This document shows positions 8,648 through 16,910 of a DNA stretch of 37,169 nt, one piece after another. Each line of letters opens with the position of its first letter. The stretch's first letter is position 1. This DNA is from Oscillospiraceae bacterium (GTDB taxonomy: Bacteria > Bacillota > Clostridia > Oscillospirales > Oscillospiraceae). A model generated the notes under the pieces. The model was given only the letters and a program-made list of their open reading frames with translations, made no database searches and was not told the origin of the DNA. The DNA lies in NCBI GenBank assembly GCA_015068325.1, contig SVKQ01000015.1:292703-329871 (forward strand). Direction: 5' to 3'. The position numbers were made by a program, and so were the translations under genes.

Positions 8648-9934
8648 TTAAACAGTTGTGGCAGACAGGTAGGTGTTGCCCTGCAGGTTGTGCCCGCCCA
8701 TGATGCCGTGGATCTCCAGCAGCAAGGTGCCGTCGGGCTTGATGGAGTCCACATTGCCGCCGGTAACGCGCTCCACTTCCTTCAGCTCGCCCAGTATGCG
8801 GTCCATCTTGGGCAGCAGGAGGGTGGCGTTGCTGTTGCCGGTGGAGACGATGGCATTGGCCTCGGTGACCACGTCGGGCAGGGACTCAGACATGCCGTCG
8901 GTACCGGCATCCTCATTGGTGATGATGACAGTCTTGACGCCGCGCTTCTCCAGCCCGCGGCACACGTGCATCAAGTCGGTGGTGGGGTTACCGAAGCCCT
9001 CCTGGGATATGATGGCCGCCTCGGCGCCCAACTCGTCCGCCGCCAGGCGGACGGACATCATGATGTCGCGCTGCTTCTCCTTCAGGGTGACCATCAGCGG
9101 GTTGAGCACGATGCCCACGAAGTTCAGGTCCACACCGTGGCGGGCCCACAGCGCCTTGATGACCGCGTTGTTCAGATGGTGATACGTGGTGGTCTTGGAA
9201 CCGGGAGAGACACAGTTGCCGCTGACAACGGCTCCGTCGAAAAACTCGGTGGGGGACATGATGGTGGGCACCAGCTGCTTGGCGTCGCGGCCGTAGAAAT
9301 AGGTGTCGTGGAGCAGACCCTGGGCCATGCAGTTGCAAACATACACCACCTTGGGCAGATCCGGATACTGGGCGCCCCGCTCGGCGGCACTGGGCCAGTG
9401 GTACTGCTCCGACTCGTACTCGGTGGCGGTCAGGGCGGTCTCGCCCAGCCACTTGGCGGCCTTCAGGCCCGCCATGCGCACGGTCTCCTCATGCTCGTGA
9501 GGGTCCACGTCCGCCCGCTTGGTCAGGTGCAGCACGATGTTGTTCAGCCGGGAAAAGAGCGTATACCTGGCGGCCGGACCGCTCATGTCGATAAGCCCTT
9601 CCTGGAAGCCCACGATGGGTCCCGTGGTCACCACGGCGCAGCCCTTCAGCACATAAGTGACGCCGGAGCCGGCCTGGGGCACCTCCGTGCCGAAAATGCC
9701 GGGAAAAATGTCGCCCTCCGGCTTGGCCCGGGGCTCGATCACGTCCTTTACCGGCAGGATGCGGCAGGACTCGCCCGGCTTGGCCAGATCGACCTTGACC
9801 GCGATGATTCTGGGATCCTCCAGAAGCAACTTCTTCAGTCCGGCCTCGTCCACCGTCAGGACGCCGTCTGTCAGGCTGTTCCTGTCGCCCAGGACAACAT
9901 CGCGGACCTGGACGTTGCGCAGTTCAAGATCCAT
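8648..9934 (-). CDS. grdE: Glycine reductase component B precursor GrdE (alpha and beta subunits)
   Basis: Proprotein of protein B, 428 residues. It is cleaved before Cys241 in VVSGN-CVSPGS, where family members generate the pyruvoyl group that binds the amino group of the substrate as a Schiff base. The sequence around YHHLNN and EEGFGNPTTDL-like blocks matches the family. ATG at 9934 has AAGGGGGT upstream. It is the first gene of the operon proper, with its own promoter and a GTATAC palindrome upstream; grdB starts 17 nt after its stop. Paralogues GrdG and GrdI serve sarcosine and betaine, so glycine specificity rests on context. Confidence 0.94.
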   Translation of the reverse strand: MDLELRNVQVRDVVLGDRNSLTDGVLTVDEAGLKKLLLEDPRIIAVKVDLAKPGESCRILPVKDVIEPRAKPEGDIFPGIFGTEVPQAGSGVTYVLKGCAVVTTGPIVGFQEGLIDMSGPAARYTLFSRLNNIVLHLTKRADVDPHEHEETVRMAGLKAAKWLGETALTATEYESEQYHWPSAAERGAQYPDLPKVVYVCNCMAQGLLHDTYFYGRDAKQLVPTIMSPTEFFDGAVVSGNCVSPGSKTTTYHHLNNAVIKALWARHGVDLNFVGIVLNPLMVTLKEKQRDIMMSVRLAADELGAEAAIISQEGFGNPTTDLMHVCRGLEKRGVKTVIITNEDAGTDGMSESLPDVVTEANAIVSTGNSNATLLLPKMDRILGELKEVERVTGGNVDSIKPDGTLLLEIHGIMGGHNLQGNTYLSATTV

Positions 9935-9996
9935 GGTGTGTTACCCCCTTGTACGATCAGATTGCATACTACTGCTTATGCTTATATATCATCCAC

Positions 9997-10025
9997 ACTA
10001 TACAACGAACGGCGGTAAAAATCAA
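9997..10025 (-). promoter_or_regulatory. Promoter of the grdE operon
   Basis: TTGATT (10025-10020), 17-bp spacer and TATAGT (10002-9997) on the minus strand, about 60 bp before the grdE ATG. Confidence 0.75.
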
Positions 10026-10061
10026 TCCTTAAAATGAAATTTTACGAAAAAATTTACGTCT

Positions 10062-10079
10062 AAAATTGTATACAATTTT
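10062..10079. promoter_or_regulatory. 18-bp perfect palindrome, probable GntR-family operator upstream of grdE
   Basis: AAAATTGTATACAATTTT is a perfect palindrome centred 71 bp upstream of the centre of the grdE -10 box. The core TTGTATACAA resembles sites bound by FCD-type GntR regulators. Near-identical copies lie upstream of ald and yedE and between the DMT and gntR genes. Its position above the -35 favours activation. Confidence 0.7.
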
Positions 10080-10098
10080 TCTTATAAAGCGGTCCTTT

Positions 10099-10470
10099 TC
10101 ACCGATCCGAAAAGACGTTTTCCACCAGATCACAGTCGATCATCTGATAATCCAGCAGGACAGACGGTGCCATCCGCGTCCGGTCGGGCAGGGTGAACTT
10201 GTCCGTCACAGTCAGGGCATCGGAGAAAATACAGCACTCCTCCCAGTCCGGCGCGCCCGCCTCCGCCGACAGGACCACCGTCCGGTAGGGCGTCTCATGG
10301 GGGCGCAGGCTGCCGTAGAGCGGATGGTTGCACAGCCGGTGGCCGATATAGACCAGATCGCGCGCGCGTACCAGCACATCGCGATAAGTGTCCTCCTCCC
10401 GGAGGCGCACCTCACCCCGTCCGGTGAAGCGCCGGGCGGCCATGGGATTGTTGGTCACAATGAGATACAT
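10099..10470 (-). CDS. grdX: GrdX family protein
   Basis: A 123-residue protein of the GrdX family, of unknown biochemical role, usually encoded at the front of glycine reductase operons. Family-like features are the MYLIVTNNP start, the central GHRLCNHPLYGSLRPHETPY block, and a C-terminal LLDYQMIDCDLVENVF. No signal peptide or membrane segment is visible. ATG at 10470 has AAAGGAG upstream. Unusually, the gene starts only about 18 nt after the terminator of the tRNA-Sec gene and no promoter is visible between them, so it probably depends on read-through. It ends 20 nt before the palindrome upstream of grdE. Confidence 0.88.
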   Translation of the reverse strand: MYLIVTNNPMAARRFTGRGEVRLREEDTYRDVLVRARDLVYIGHRLCNHPLYGSLRPHETPYRTVVLSAEAGAPDWEECCIFSDALTVTDKFTLPDRTRMAPSVLLDYQMIDCDLVENVFSDR

Positions 10471-10487
10471 AGGCGCTCCTTTACACG

Positions 10488-10525
10488 ATAAAAAATCGCC
10501 CCAACAGTTCTCTGTTGGGGCGATT
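10488..10525 (-). terminator. Rho-independent terminator after tRNA-Sec
   Basis: Stem AATCGCCCCAACAG / CTGTTGGGGCGATT, 14 bp with a 4-nt loop, followed on the minus strand by a T6 run (ATTTTTTATC). It begins 2 nt after the tRNA CCA and ends just ahead of the grdX ribosome binding site. Confidence 0.92.
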
Positions 10526-10526
10526 C

Positions 10527-10623
10527 TGGCGGAAGTATGTGGGAATCGAACCCACCCAGGCAGCTGTTCACCACCAACACTGGTTTTGAAGACCAGGGGG
10601 CACACCAGAACCCATCTACTCCC
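10527..10623 (-). tRNA. selC: tRNA-Sec (anticodon TCA)
   Basis: 97-nt selenocysteine tRNA. The anticodon arm is CTGGT-CTTCAAA-ACCAG with TCA in the loop, there is a long variable arm (GTTGGTGGTGAACAGCTGCC region), T arm GTGGG-TTCGATT-CCCAC, and an encoded CCA end after discriminator G. The acceptor pairs GGGAGTA with TACTTCC (one G-U pair); the eighth pair of the bacterial 8-bp acceptor appears to be a G-A mismatch. It follows selB by about 100 nt and has its own promoter and terminator. Confidence 0.97.
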
Positions 10624-10658
10624 AGATCGGCCGGTCCGGAAAGCCTTGGCAAGACCAC

Positions 10659-10687
10659 TCTATACCATAAATACGGCAAAAAAGCAA
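10659..10687 (-). promoter_or_regulatory. Promoter of tRNA-Sec
   Basis: TTGCTT (10687-10682), 17-bp spacer, TATAGA (10664-10659) preceded by TATGG, about 36 bp before the tRNA 5' end. It allows tRNA-Sec transcription independent of selA-selB. Confidence 0.72.
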
Positions 10688-10726
10688 GGGTCATTTTCCA
10701 GACGGGCACCTCCTCCGCTCCGGCGG

Positions 10727-12637
10727 TCAGAGTGTTCCGATCACCACGCGGCTGTCGTCCACCTTTTTGGTGATCCTGTTCTTGTCGAAGTATTCCAGGA
10801 TCGCCAGCGCGTATTTCCGGGAGGTAGCCAGCAGGTCCCGGTACTGGGCCAGCGTGAAAGTGGGGTACTGCGCAAAGAAGTCCCGGCTCAGGCGGCAGAC
10901 CTCTTCATAGACCTCCCGGTGATAAAAGAGCTGAGGCGTCAGCATCACCAGCTCGCCGCAGGACACCAGATTCTCCAGCACCTTCCTGCAGTCGTCCCGT
11001 TCGTTGGGTTGGAAGGATGCGTACAGGTCGTCGGCGAAGGGCGTCTCCCGCCCGGCAGTGCGATACTGCTGCAATATCCGCTGGCGCAGCTGTTCCTGAC
11101 GACGCGTCAGCACCACGCGGAACGCCGGCAGGGCGCAGCGGTCCGCGATCTGAACGATAGTACCACCCCGGAGCATTACGGCCAGGATAGCGTCGGCTTC
11201 CTTCCGCTCCGTGTTCCGGAAGGCCTTCTGCCGCAGTGCGGCCACAGCCATGCCGGCGTGAAGCGGGTTGGCCCGGTGGTATTCCTCCAGCACCTTTTCC
11301 ACGCTCCGACAGGCATCCTGATAGATCGCGGCCGTGAGATACCGCCGCGGTAGCACCTCTACCAGCCGACCTGCGTTGACCTGATCGGCCAGCGCCGCGG
11401 CCAGTTCCTCCTCCGGACAGCTGCGGCGCTCCGCTAACTGCCCGGCCGAGGGCAGGCGATAGCCATACTCCCCCACCAGCTGCACCAGCTGCTGGTCAGC
11501 GGAGCCGGATTCCCGGATCCGCAACTCCTCCAGCACGGCGGGCTGGTTGCGCTTGCGGCGGGGCGGGCAGTCGTCCAGCACCACACCGCCGCCGATGGTC
11601 TCCAGCGGCGAATAGAAGCGAATCACAAACCGGTCGCCCCGTTTGGCCGCGACGTTTTCCGTCATGCGCAGCTGGGCATAGCAGGACTGCCCCGGCTCCA
11701 GCGCGTCCCGGTCCAGCAGCACCGCCTTGCACAGCAGCGTGCGGGATCCATGGTAAAAGTGGACGGTGGATCCGCTCTGGATCACGCGGCCCGAGTCCTT
11801 CAGGTTGGTCAGCTTCACATCCAGCATGCGGGTCAGCCGCAGACTGCCCGGCTTGCTGAGCACATCGCCCCGCTGGATGGCATCCCGCCGCAGGCCGGCC
11901 AGATTCACCGCCACCCGCTGCCCGGCATAGGCGCCGGTCACCGACTCGTTGTGGACCTGCAGCGTGCGGACCTTGGCCGTCTCGCCGGAGGGCATGATCT
12001 CCACCGTGTCGCCCACGGAGAGGTTTCCCTCGATCATGGTGCCGGTGACCACCGTGCCGAACCCGTCCTTGGAGAACACCCGGTCCACCGGCAGGCGGAA
12101 GGGAATCTGCTCGTTGCGGGCAGCCACCTGGCCCACCATCTGCTGCAGCTGCTGCCGCAGCGCGGCGACGCCCTCGCCGGTGTAAGACGACACGGCCAGC
12201 ACCGGCTTGCCCTCCAGGAACGTGCCCCTCACATGCTCGGCCACATCGTCGCGGACGATGTCCAGCCATTCCGGCTCCACGGTGTCAATCTTGGTGATGA
12301 CCACCACGCCGTCACGGATGCCCAGCAGGGACAGGATGTTCAGATGCTCGATGGTCTGAGGCATGAAGCCCTCGTCGGCAGCCACCACCAGCATGGCCAG
12401 ATCGATGCCGCCGGCACCGGCCAGCATGTTCTTGATGAATTTCTCGTGGCCCGGCACATCCACGATGCCGGCCCGGGTACCGTCGTCAAAGGTGATGTAG
12501 GCAAAACCCAATTCGATGGTGATGCCCCGCTTCTTCTCTTCGATGAGACGGTCGGTGTCGATGCCCGTCAAGGCCTTGATCAGCAGGGTCTTGCCGTGGT
12601 CCACGTGGCCGGCGGTGCCGATGATCACGTGGCTCAT
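10727..12637 (-). CDS. selB: Selenocysteine-specific elongation factor SelB
   Basis: GTPase that brings Sec-tRNA to UGA codons marked by a SECIS hairpin. 636 residues. EF-Tu-like GTPase motifs: P-loop GHVDHGKT at 10-17, DVPGHE at 60-65, TKID at 115-118; then beta-barrel domains, and a C-terminal winged-helix region that in SelB binds the SECIS. Its ATG (12637) overlaps the selA stop codon in an ATGA, so the two are translationally coupled. The clients in this window are grdA and grdB. Confidence 0.97.
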   Translation of the reverse strand: MSHVIIGTAGHVDHGKTLLIKALTGIDTDRLIEEKKRGITIELGFAYITFDDGTRAGIVDVPGHEKFIKNMLAGAGGIDLAMLVVAADEGFMPQTIEHLNILSLLGIRDGVVVITKIDTVEPEWLDIVRDDVAEHVRGTFLEGKPVLAVSSYTGEGVAALRQQLQQMVGQVAARNEQIPFRLPVDRVFSKDGFGTVVTGTMIEGNLSVGDTVEIMPSGETAKVRTLQVHNESVTGAYAGQRVAVNLAGLRRDAIQRGDVLSKPGSLRLTRMLDVKLTNLKDSGRVIQSGSTVHFYHGSRTLLCKAVLLDRDALEPGQSCYAQLRMTENVAAKRGDRFVIRFYSPLETIGGGVVLDDCPPRRKRNQPAVLEELRIRESGSADQQLVQLVGEYGYRLPSAGQLAERRSCPEEELAAALADQVNAGRLVEVLPRRYLTAAIYQDACRSVEKVLEEYHRANPLHAGMAVAALRQKAFRNTERKEADAILAVMLRGGTIVQIADRCALPAFRVVLTRRQEQLRQRILQQYRTAGRETPFADDLYASFQPNERDDCRKVLENLVSCGELVMLTPQLFYHREVYEEVCRLSRDFFAQYPTFTLAQYRDLLATSRKYALAILEYFDKNRITKKVDDSRVVIGTL

Positions 12638-14016
12638 GGCAGGACCTCCGCCGCCGCTTCGGCAATATACACAAAGTCTGCGGGATCGATGGTGCGTACA
12701 TCCAGCAGATACTGTTCCGCCGAAATACGTCCGACGATGGGTCTTTCTCTCCGCCGCAGCGCCTCCTCCAGCGCGTTGACGCTCATCCTCCCGCCGGGCA
12801 GGACGGCTACGGCCCAGGTGGGCAGCAGCTGTGTGGGCACGGAGCCTCCTCCCACCGGGCTCTCCTCTGCTGTCACTTCAGCCTCCACGCCGCGGCGCAG
12901 CAGCGCCTGACGCAGCTCCTCAGCGGCGGCGCGCAGCGTCTCCCGTGGTGTGGCCAGCATGGCCAACACCGGGATCTCGCGCTCCGCCCGCTCCGTATCC
13001 TGATACGCACTCAGCGTGGCACTCAGCGCCGCCAGCGTCATCTTGTCCACCCGGAGGGCTCGGGCCAGCGGATGCTTTTTCATCCGGTCAATATATTCCT
13101 TTTTACCCAGGATCACACCGGCCTGGGGCCCGCCCAACAGCTTGTCGCCGCTGAAGCTGACCACGTCTACCCCGGCGCGGATGCTGTGCTGCACAGTAGG
13201 CTCGTCGTGAATACCGTAGCGCTCCAGGTCTACCAGCGAGCCGCTGCCCAGATCCTGTACCACAGGCAGACCCGTCCGGCGGCCCAGCGCCACAATGTCC
13301 TCCAGCGACAGCGACTCGGTAAAGCCCACGATGCGGTAGTTGCTGGTGTGCACCTTCAGCAGGGCACGGGTGTCCTCGTTGATGGCCCGCTCGTAGTCAT
13401 ACAGATGGGTCTTGTTGGTGGTGCCCACCTCACGCAGGCGGCAGCCACACAGCTCCATGACGTCCGGCACCCGGAAGGAGCCGCCGATCTCCACCAGCTC
13501 GCCCCGGGAGGTGATGACCTCGCCGCCCTGGGCCAGTGTCCCCAAGATCAGCATCACCGCCGCGGCGTTGTTGTTGACTACCATGGCGCTCTCCGCACCC
13601 GTCAGGCGGCAGAGCAACTGCTCCACATGGATGTGGCGGGAGCCGCGGCAGCCGGCCCCGGGATCATACTCCAGCGTGGAGTAGCTGCGGGCGATATCAC
13701 GCACCGCGTCGGCCGCCCGCTCCGACAGGCAGCCGCGGCCCAGATTGGTGTGCAGCACCACGCCCGTGCCGTTGACCACCGGCCGCAGGGATGGGATGGA
13801 GTCCCGGTGGGCCAACGCGCAGACCCGGCCACACAGCTCCTCCATGGCGGGGATCTCCGCCACCTGTCCGGCCAAGATGCCGGCGCGCAGTTCCTCCAGC
13901 ACGCGGCGGATCCACTCCGTTACGGCGGCGGGGGTATGCCGGCTCTTCAGTTCAGCGATGGAAGGGTCGTCGAAAAACTCTGTGACTTTGGGGATGTTCC
14001 GCAGCAGCTGACGCAT
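12634..14016 (-). CDS. selA: L-seryl-tRNA(Sec) selenium transferase SelA
   Basis: PLP enzyme that converts Ser-tRNA(Sec) to Sec-tRNA(Sec) using selenophosphate. 460 residues. The PLP lysine is Lys292 in [27 protein letters not shown] near residues 81-94 is also typical. The ATG at 14016 ([10 protein letters not shown]) has AGAGGAGG upstream and matches the family N-terminus; a longer in-frame start would run into the preceding transporter's stop region. It lies 32 nt after the DMT transporter with no promoter visible between them, so it is probably part of a DMT-DMT-selA-selB transcript. Confidence 0.97.
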   Translation of the reverse strand: MRQLLRNIPKVTEFFDDPSIAELKSRHTPAAVTEWIRRVLEELRAGILAGQVAEIPAMEELCGRVCALAHRDSIPSLRPVVNGTGVVLHTNLGRGCLSERAADAVRDIARSYSTLEYDPGAGCRGSRHIHVEQLLCRLTGAESAMVVNNNAAAVMLILGTLAQGGEVITSRGELVEIGGSFRVPDVMELCGCRLREVGTTNKTHLYDYERAINEDTRALLKVHTSNYRIVGFTESLSLEDIVALGRRTGLPVVQDLGSGSLVDLERYGIHDEPTVQHSIRAGVDVVSFSGDKLLGGPQAGVILGKKEYIDRMKKHPLARALRVDKMTLAALSATLSAYQDTERAEREIPVLAMLATPRETLRAAAEELRQALLRRGVEAEVTAEESPVGGGSVPTQLLPTWAVAVLPGGRMSVNALEEALRRRERPIVGRISAEQYLLDVRTIDPADFVYIAEAAAEVLP

Positions 14017-14048
14017 GGGGCAGCCCTCCTCTCTGTTTTCTCTCAATC

Positions 14049-15005
14049 TCACGCGCCGATTTTTCCGACCGCGCCGGCCCCGTCACGGCGGCGCTGCAGC
14101 AGCACGTGCAGGATGTTCACGCAGTAGATGCCCGCCACCACCAAGAAGGTGGCAAAGCCCTGCAGCAGGGAAAACGGCTCATGCAGGAACAACACGCCGC
14201 TGACCACTGAGATCACCGTGGTCAGTCCGGCAAAGGCAGAGGTCCGGGTCGTGCCCAGGATCGTCAGCGACCGGTTGGCCAGCAGGAACGCCAGCGTGGT
14301 GCAGCCCAGGCCCAGATATGCGGCCGAGAGCAAAAACTCGCCGTTGGTGAAGGGCATCATCAGATATGCAGAGAAAGTTCCCGCCCTCAGGTTCTCCACC
14401 GTCGCGCAGACGGTGAATACCACCGTGCCAGTCAGGCACATGAAATAGGTCTTTTCAATAGGGCTGTACTGCGACAGCGACTTGTTGATGACAAAATACG
14501 CGCCCTGGCTCAGCACCGCGCCCAGCAGCAGGATATAGCCCAGCAGGTTGAAGGTGGGCGTTCCCTCCTTCAGCAGCACGATGATGACGATGCCCGCCGT
14601 GGAGGCCATGATGCCGGCCACCTGGATCCAGGACGGATTCTCCCGCAGAAAAATGGCCGTGGCGATGACCGTGATAATGGGGATGCAGGCGATGATGGTG
14701 CCGCTCTCCGAAGCAGACGTCAGGCTGACGCCGTATGTCTCCAGGATGAAATACGCCGCCGGTGAAAAGACCGTCATTTTCAGCAGCGTCCAGGGCGACT
14801 TCGTACGGAAGTCGATGTGCAGCACACCCACCAGCATCAGCAGTGTCATAGCCACAGCACCCAGCAGGAAGCGCCAGCTCAATAGGGTAAAGACAGATAC
14901 CTCTCCCACGATTCTCTTGGTAAACATGTAGCTGTGTCCAAACAGCATGGAACTGCAGCAGGAGCCCAGCATGGCGCTGATCTCGCGCCAGGTCAGTTTG
15001 CCCAT
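14049..15005 (-). CDS. EamA/DMT-family transporter (copy 1, next to selA)
   Basis: A 318-residue membrane protein with about ten hydrophobic segments and the duplicated EamA layout (motifs ETYGVSLTSASESGTI in the first half and FLHEPFSLLQG in the second). ATG at 15005 has AAGGTGAGT upstream; a GTG at 15017 is less well placed. It is about two thirds identical by eye to the neighbouring 15081-16037 gene, so the pair arose by tandem duplication. The DMT superfamily exports or imports amino acids and other metabolites, but the substrate cannot be read from sequence. Position upstream of selA, and control by a site shared with grd and yedE, suggest an amino acid or a selenium/sulfur compound; this is inference. 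Confidence 0.87.
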   Translation of the reverse strand: MGKLTWREISAMLGSCCSSMLFGHSYMFTKRIVGEVSVFTLLSWRFLLGAVAMTLLMLVGVLHIDFRTKSPWTLLKMTVFSPAAYFILETYGVSLTSASESGTIIACIPIITVIATAIFLRENPSWIQVAGIMASTAGIVIIVLLKEGTPTFNLLGYILLLGAVLSQGAYFVINKSLSQYSPIEKTYFMCLTGTVVFTVCATVENLRAGTFSAYLMMPFTNGEFLLSAAYLGLGCTTLAFLLANRSLTILGTTRTSAFAGLTTVISVVSGVLFLHEPFSLLQGFATFLVVAGIYCVNILHVLLQRRRDGAGAVGKIGA

Positions 15006-15080
15006 AGGATCACTCACCTTGTTTATAAGATTCAGATTCAGACAATATGGGATATGCGCGGTCAGCGGCCGGCCGCAGCC

Positions 15081-16037
15081 CTACCCGTTGTTTTCGGCCT
15101 GGAGGCCGACTCCGCCGCGATGGCGCAGCCACAGCACGTGCAGGATATTCACGCAGTAGATGCCCACCAGCACCAGACCGGTGGCCACGCCCTGCAGCGT
15201 GGAGAACGGCTCATGCAGAAACACCACGCCGCTGATCACTGAGATCACCGTGCTCAGCCCCGCAAAGGCGGAGGCGGGAACGGGTCCCAGAATGGTCACC
15301 GACCGGTTGAGCAGCAGAAAGGCCAGCGTGGTGCAGCCCAGCCCCAGGTACACGGCTGAGAGCAGGAAGGAGCCGTCGGTAAAGGGCAGCTTAACGTAAT
15401 CGATGAAGCTGCCGCTGCGCAGGCTCTCCACTGCGGCGCAGACGGTAAAAAGCACCGCGCCGGTCAGGCATGTGAAATATGTTTTTTCCACCACGGTGTA
15501 CTGGGTCATCTGCCGCCCGGTGATCACATAGCCTATGTCACAGACCACCGCACCCATCAGCAGCACATATCCCAGCGCACTGAAGGTGGGCGTGGTGCCC
15601 TTGAGCAGTACGATGATGAGGATGCCCGTTGTGGAGATCAGCACGCCGGTCACCTGAACCCAGCTGGCCTTCTCCCGCAGGATGACAGCGGAGGCGATGA
15701 CGGAAGCGATGGGGATGAGGGCGATGATCGTCCCGCTCTCCGAGGCGGAGGTGAGGCTGATGCCGTACGTCTCCAGGATATAGTAGGCCGCTGGCATGAA
15801 GATCACCATGCGCAGCAGAGGCCAGGGCGACTTGCTGCGGAAATCGATGCGCATCACGCCCACCATCACCAGCAGCGTCATGAAGACCGCGCCGATCAGA
15901 AAGCGCCAGCTCAAAAGGGCGAACACCGTCACCTCTCCCACGATCCGCTTCGTGAACATGTAGCTGTTGCCGAACATCAGTGAGCAGCAGCAGGACCCCA
16001 ACATGGCGCTGATCTCGCGCCAGGTCAGTTTGTTCAT
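15081..16037 (-). CDS. EamA/DMT-family transporter (copy 2)
   Basis: A 318-residue paralogue of the 14049-15005 gene, same length, with about ten membrane segments. The first helix has an unusual Cys cluster (AMLGSCCCSLMFGNSY). ATG at 16037 is preceded by GAGGTGAAT. It is the first gene of the probable DMT-DMT-selA-selB unit and is transcribed divergently from the gntR gene at 16217. A TTGTGTACAT operator-like site sits at its expected transcription start, suggesting repression. The 75-bp gap to copy 1 contains the palindrome GCGGCCGGCCGC but no convincing promoter. Confidence 0.87.
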   Translation of the reverse strand: MNKLTWREISAMLGSCCCSLMFGNSYMFTKRIVGEVTVFALLSWRFLIGAVFMTLLVMVGVMRIDFRSKSPWPLLRMVIFMPAAYYILETYGISLTSASESGTIIALIPIASVIASAVILREKASWVQVTGVLISTTGILIIVLLKGTTPTFSALGYVLLMGAVVCDIGYVITGRQMTQYTVVEKTYFTCLTGAVLFTVCAAVESLRSGSFIDYVKLPFTDGSFLLSAVYLGLGCTTLAFLLLNRSVTILGPVPASAFAGLSTVISVISGVVFLHEPFSTLQGVATGLVLVGIYCVNILHVLWLRHRGGVGLQAENNG

Positions 16038-16064
16038 GGGCCATTCACCTCAAAAGAACAAGAA

Positions 16065-16074
16065 TTGTGTACAT
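16065..16074. promoter_or_regulatory. Operator-like site TTGTGTACAT between divergent DMT and gntR genes
   Basis: One mismatch from the TTGTATACAT found upstream of ald and yedE. It lies immediately after the -10 box of the DMT promoter and 83 bp upstream of the gntR -10 box, so one site could repress leftward and influence rightward transcription. Confidence 0.55.
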
Positions 16075-16075
16075 G

Positions 16076-16103
16076 ATTTTAACACATATTTCCGATAAAA
16101 CAA
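16076..16103 (-). promoter_or_regulatory. Promoter of the DMT-DMT-selA-selB unit
   Basis: TTGTTT (16103-16098), 16-bp spacer, TAAAAT (16081-16076) on the minus strand, about 40 bp before the ATG at 16037. Confidence 0.6.
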
Positions 16104-16126
16104 CCCCCCTGCGGCACAAAAAGTCG

Positions 16127-16155
16127 TTGCGGCAGCGTGCCAGATCGTGTATAAT
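16127..16155 (+). promoter_or_regulatory. Promoter of the first gntR gene
   Basis: TTGCGG (16127-16132), 17-bp spacer, TATAAT (16150-16155). The -10 lies inside an imperfect inverted repeat ATCGTGTAT-AATG-ATATACGAT (16144-16165, one mismatch), a possible autoregulatory site. Confidence 0.7.
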
Positions 16156-16216
16156 GATATACGATAGCGAAGAAACAGCCGAGCCGGCCCGACACAGGAA
16201 AACAGAGGATCGTGGA

Positions 16217-16858
16217 ATGATGAAAAAAGAAACCCCCAGAGGCATTGTTTATCAGCATATTAAAAAGCAGATCCTGACAAAGGCGCTGTTTCCCGGCAAC
16301 CGGATCGTGGAGGAGGACGTGGTGCGCGAAACCGGCGTCAGCCGGACCTCCATCCGACCCGCTCTGCTGCAGCTGCAGTATGAGGGGTTGGTGGAGATCG
16401 TGCCCAACCGGGGCGCCTTCGTGGCCAAGCCCACCAAGGAGGACCTCCTGCAGGTCTATCGGATGCGCCGGGTCCTGGAATGCGGCGCGCTGGAGGAAGC
16501 CATGGAAAAGCGGACAGATGCGCAGCTGCAGGCCATGGAGCGGAATCTGGAGGCACAGTCTGTATTGACCCAGCACTATAGCCGTCAGGAATATGTGACG
16601 CTGAACCACCAGTTTCACTGGCTGATGGTACAGATGACCGGCAATGCCTACTATGAGAAGTATCTCAACGAGATTTACAACCGGATCAACACATTCCTGT
16701 TCTTCTATGACAATGCGGTGGACAACAACTCTCTGACCAGCCATTTGATGATCTATGAGGCGCTGCGGGACCGCGACCTGGCAAAGGGTCTGGCCGGCAT
16801 CCGCTTGGACGTGGACATCGCGCTGGACGACCTGCAGGCCACCGAACTGACCAACTGA
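16217..16858 (+). CDS. GntR-family regulator with FCD domain (first of tandem pair)
   Basis: 213-residue transcription factor. The N-terminal winged helix-turn-helix (about residues 5-75, with IVEEDVVRETGVSRTSIRPALLQLQYEGLVEI) is followed by an all-helical FCD ligand domain. In FCD domains the motif before the central helix is normally DxxFH; here it is NHQFH, so a usual metal-ligand Asp may be Asn. ATG at 16217 is used because GAGG lies 8 nt upstream; an adjacent ATG at 16220 is possible. It is about 50 nt upstream of a second, similar gntR and divergent from the DMT genes. It is a candidate regulator of the TTGTATACAA sites in this window. Confidence 0.9.
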   Translation: MMKKETPRGIVYQHIKKQILTKALFPGNRIVEEDVVRETGVSRTSIRPALLQLQYEGLVEIVPNRGAFVAKPTKEDLLQVYRMRRVLECGALEEAMEKRTDAQLQAMERNLEAQSVLTQHYSRQEYVTLNHQFHWLMVQMTGNAYYEKYLNEIYNRINTFLFFYDNAVDNNSLTSHLMIYEALRDRDLAKGLAGIRLDVDIALDDLQATELTN

Positions 16859-16910
16859 GGGACGGCCGCCAACTGACCCGCGCATCCCGACGAAAGGAGA
16901 TCGCTCTTTT

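Noticed and set aside
9561-9566. GTATAC inside grdE as an operator
   Set aside because: Coding sequence, flanks do not match the intergenic sites.
9935-9996. Glycine riboswitch ahead of the grd operon
   Set aside because: The leader is only about 60 nt and lacks the tandem conserved structure of glycine aptamers. The ald leader also shows none.
10659-10664. TATAGA before tRNA-Sec read as the start signal for grdX as well
   Set aside because: A strong terminator separates the tRNA from grdX, so this promoter can reach grdX only by read-through.
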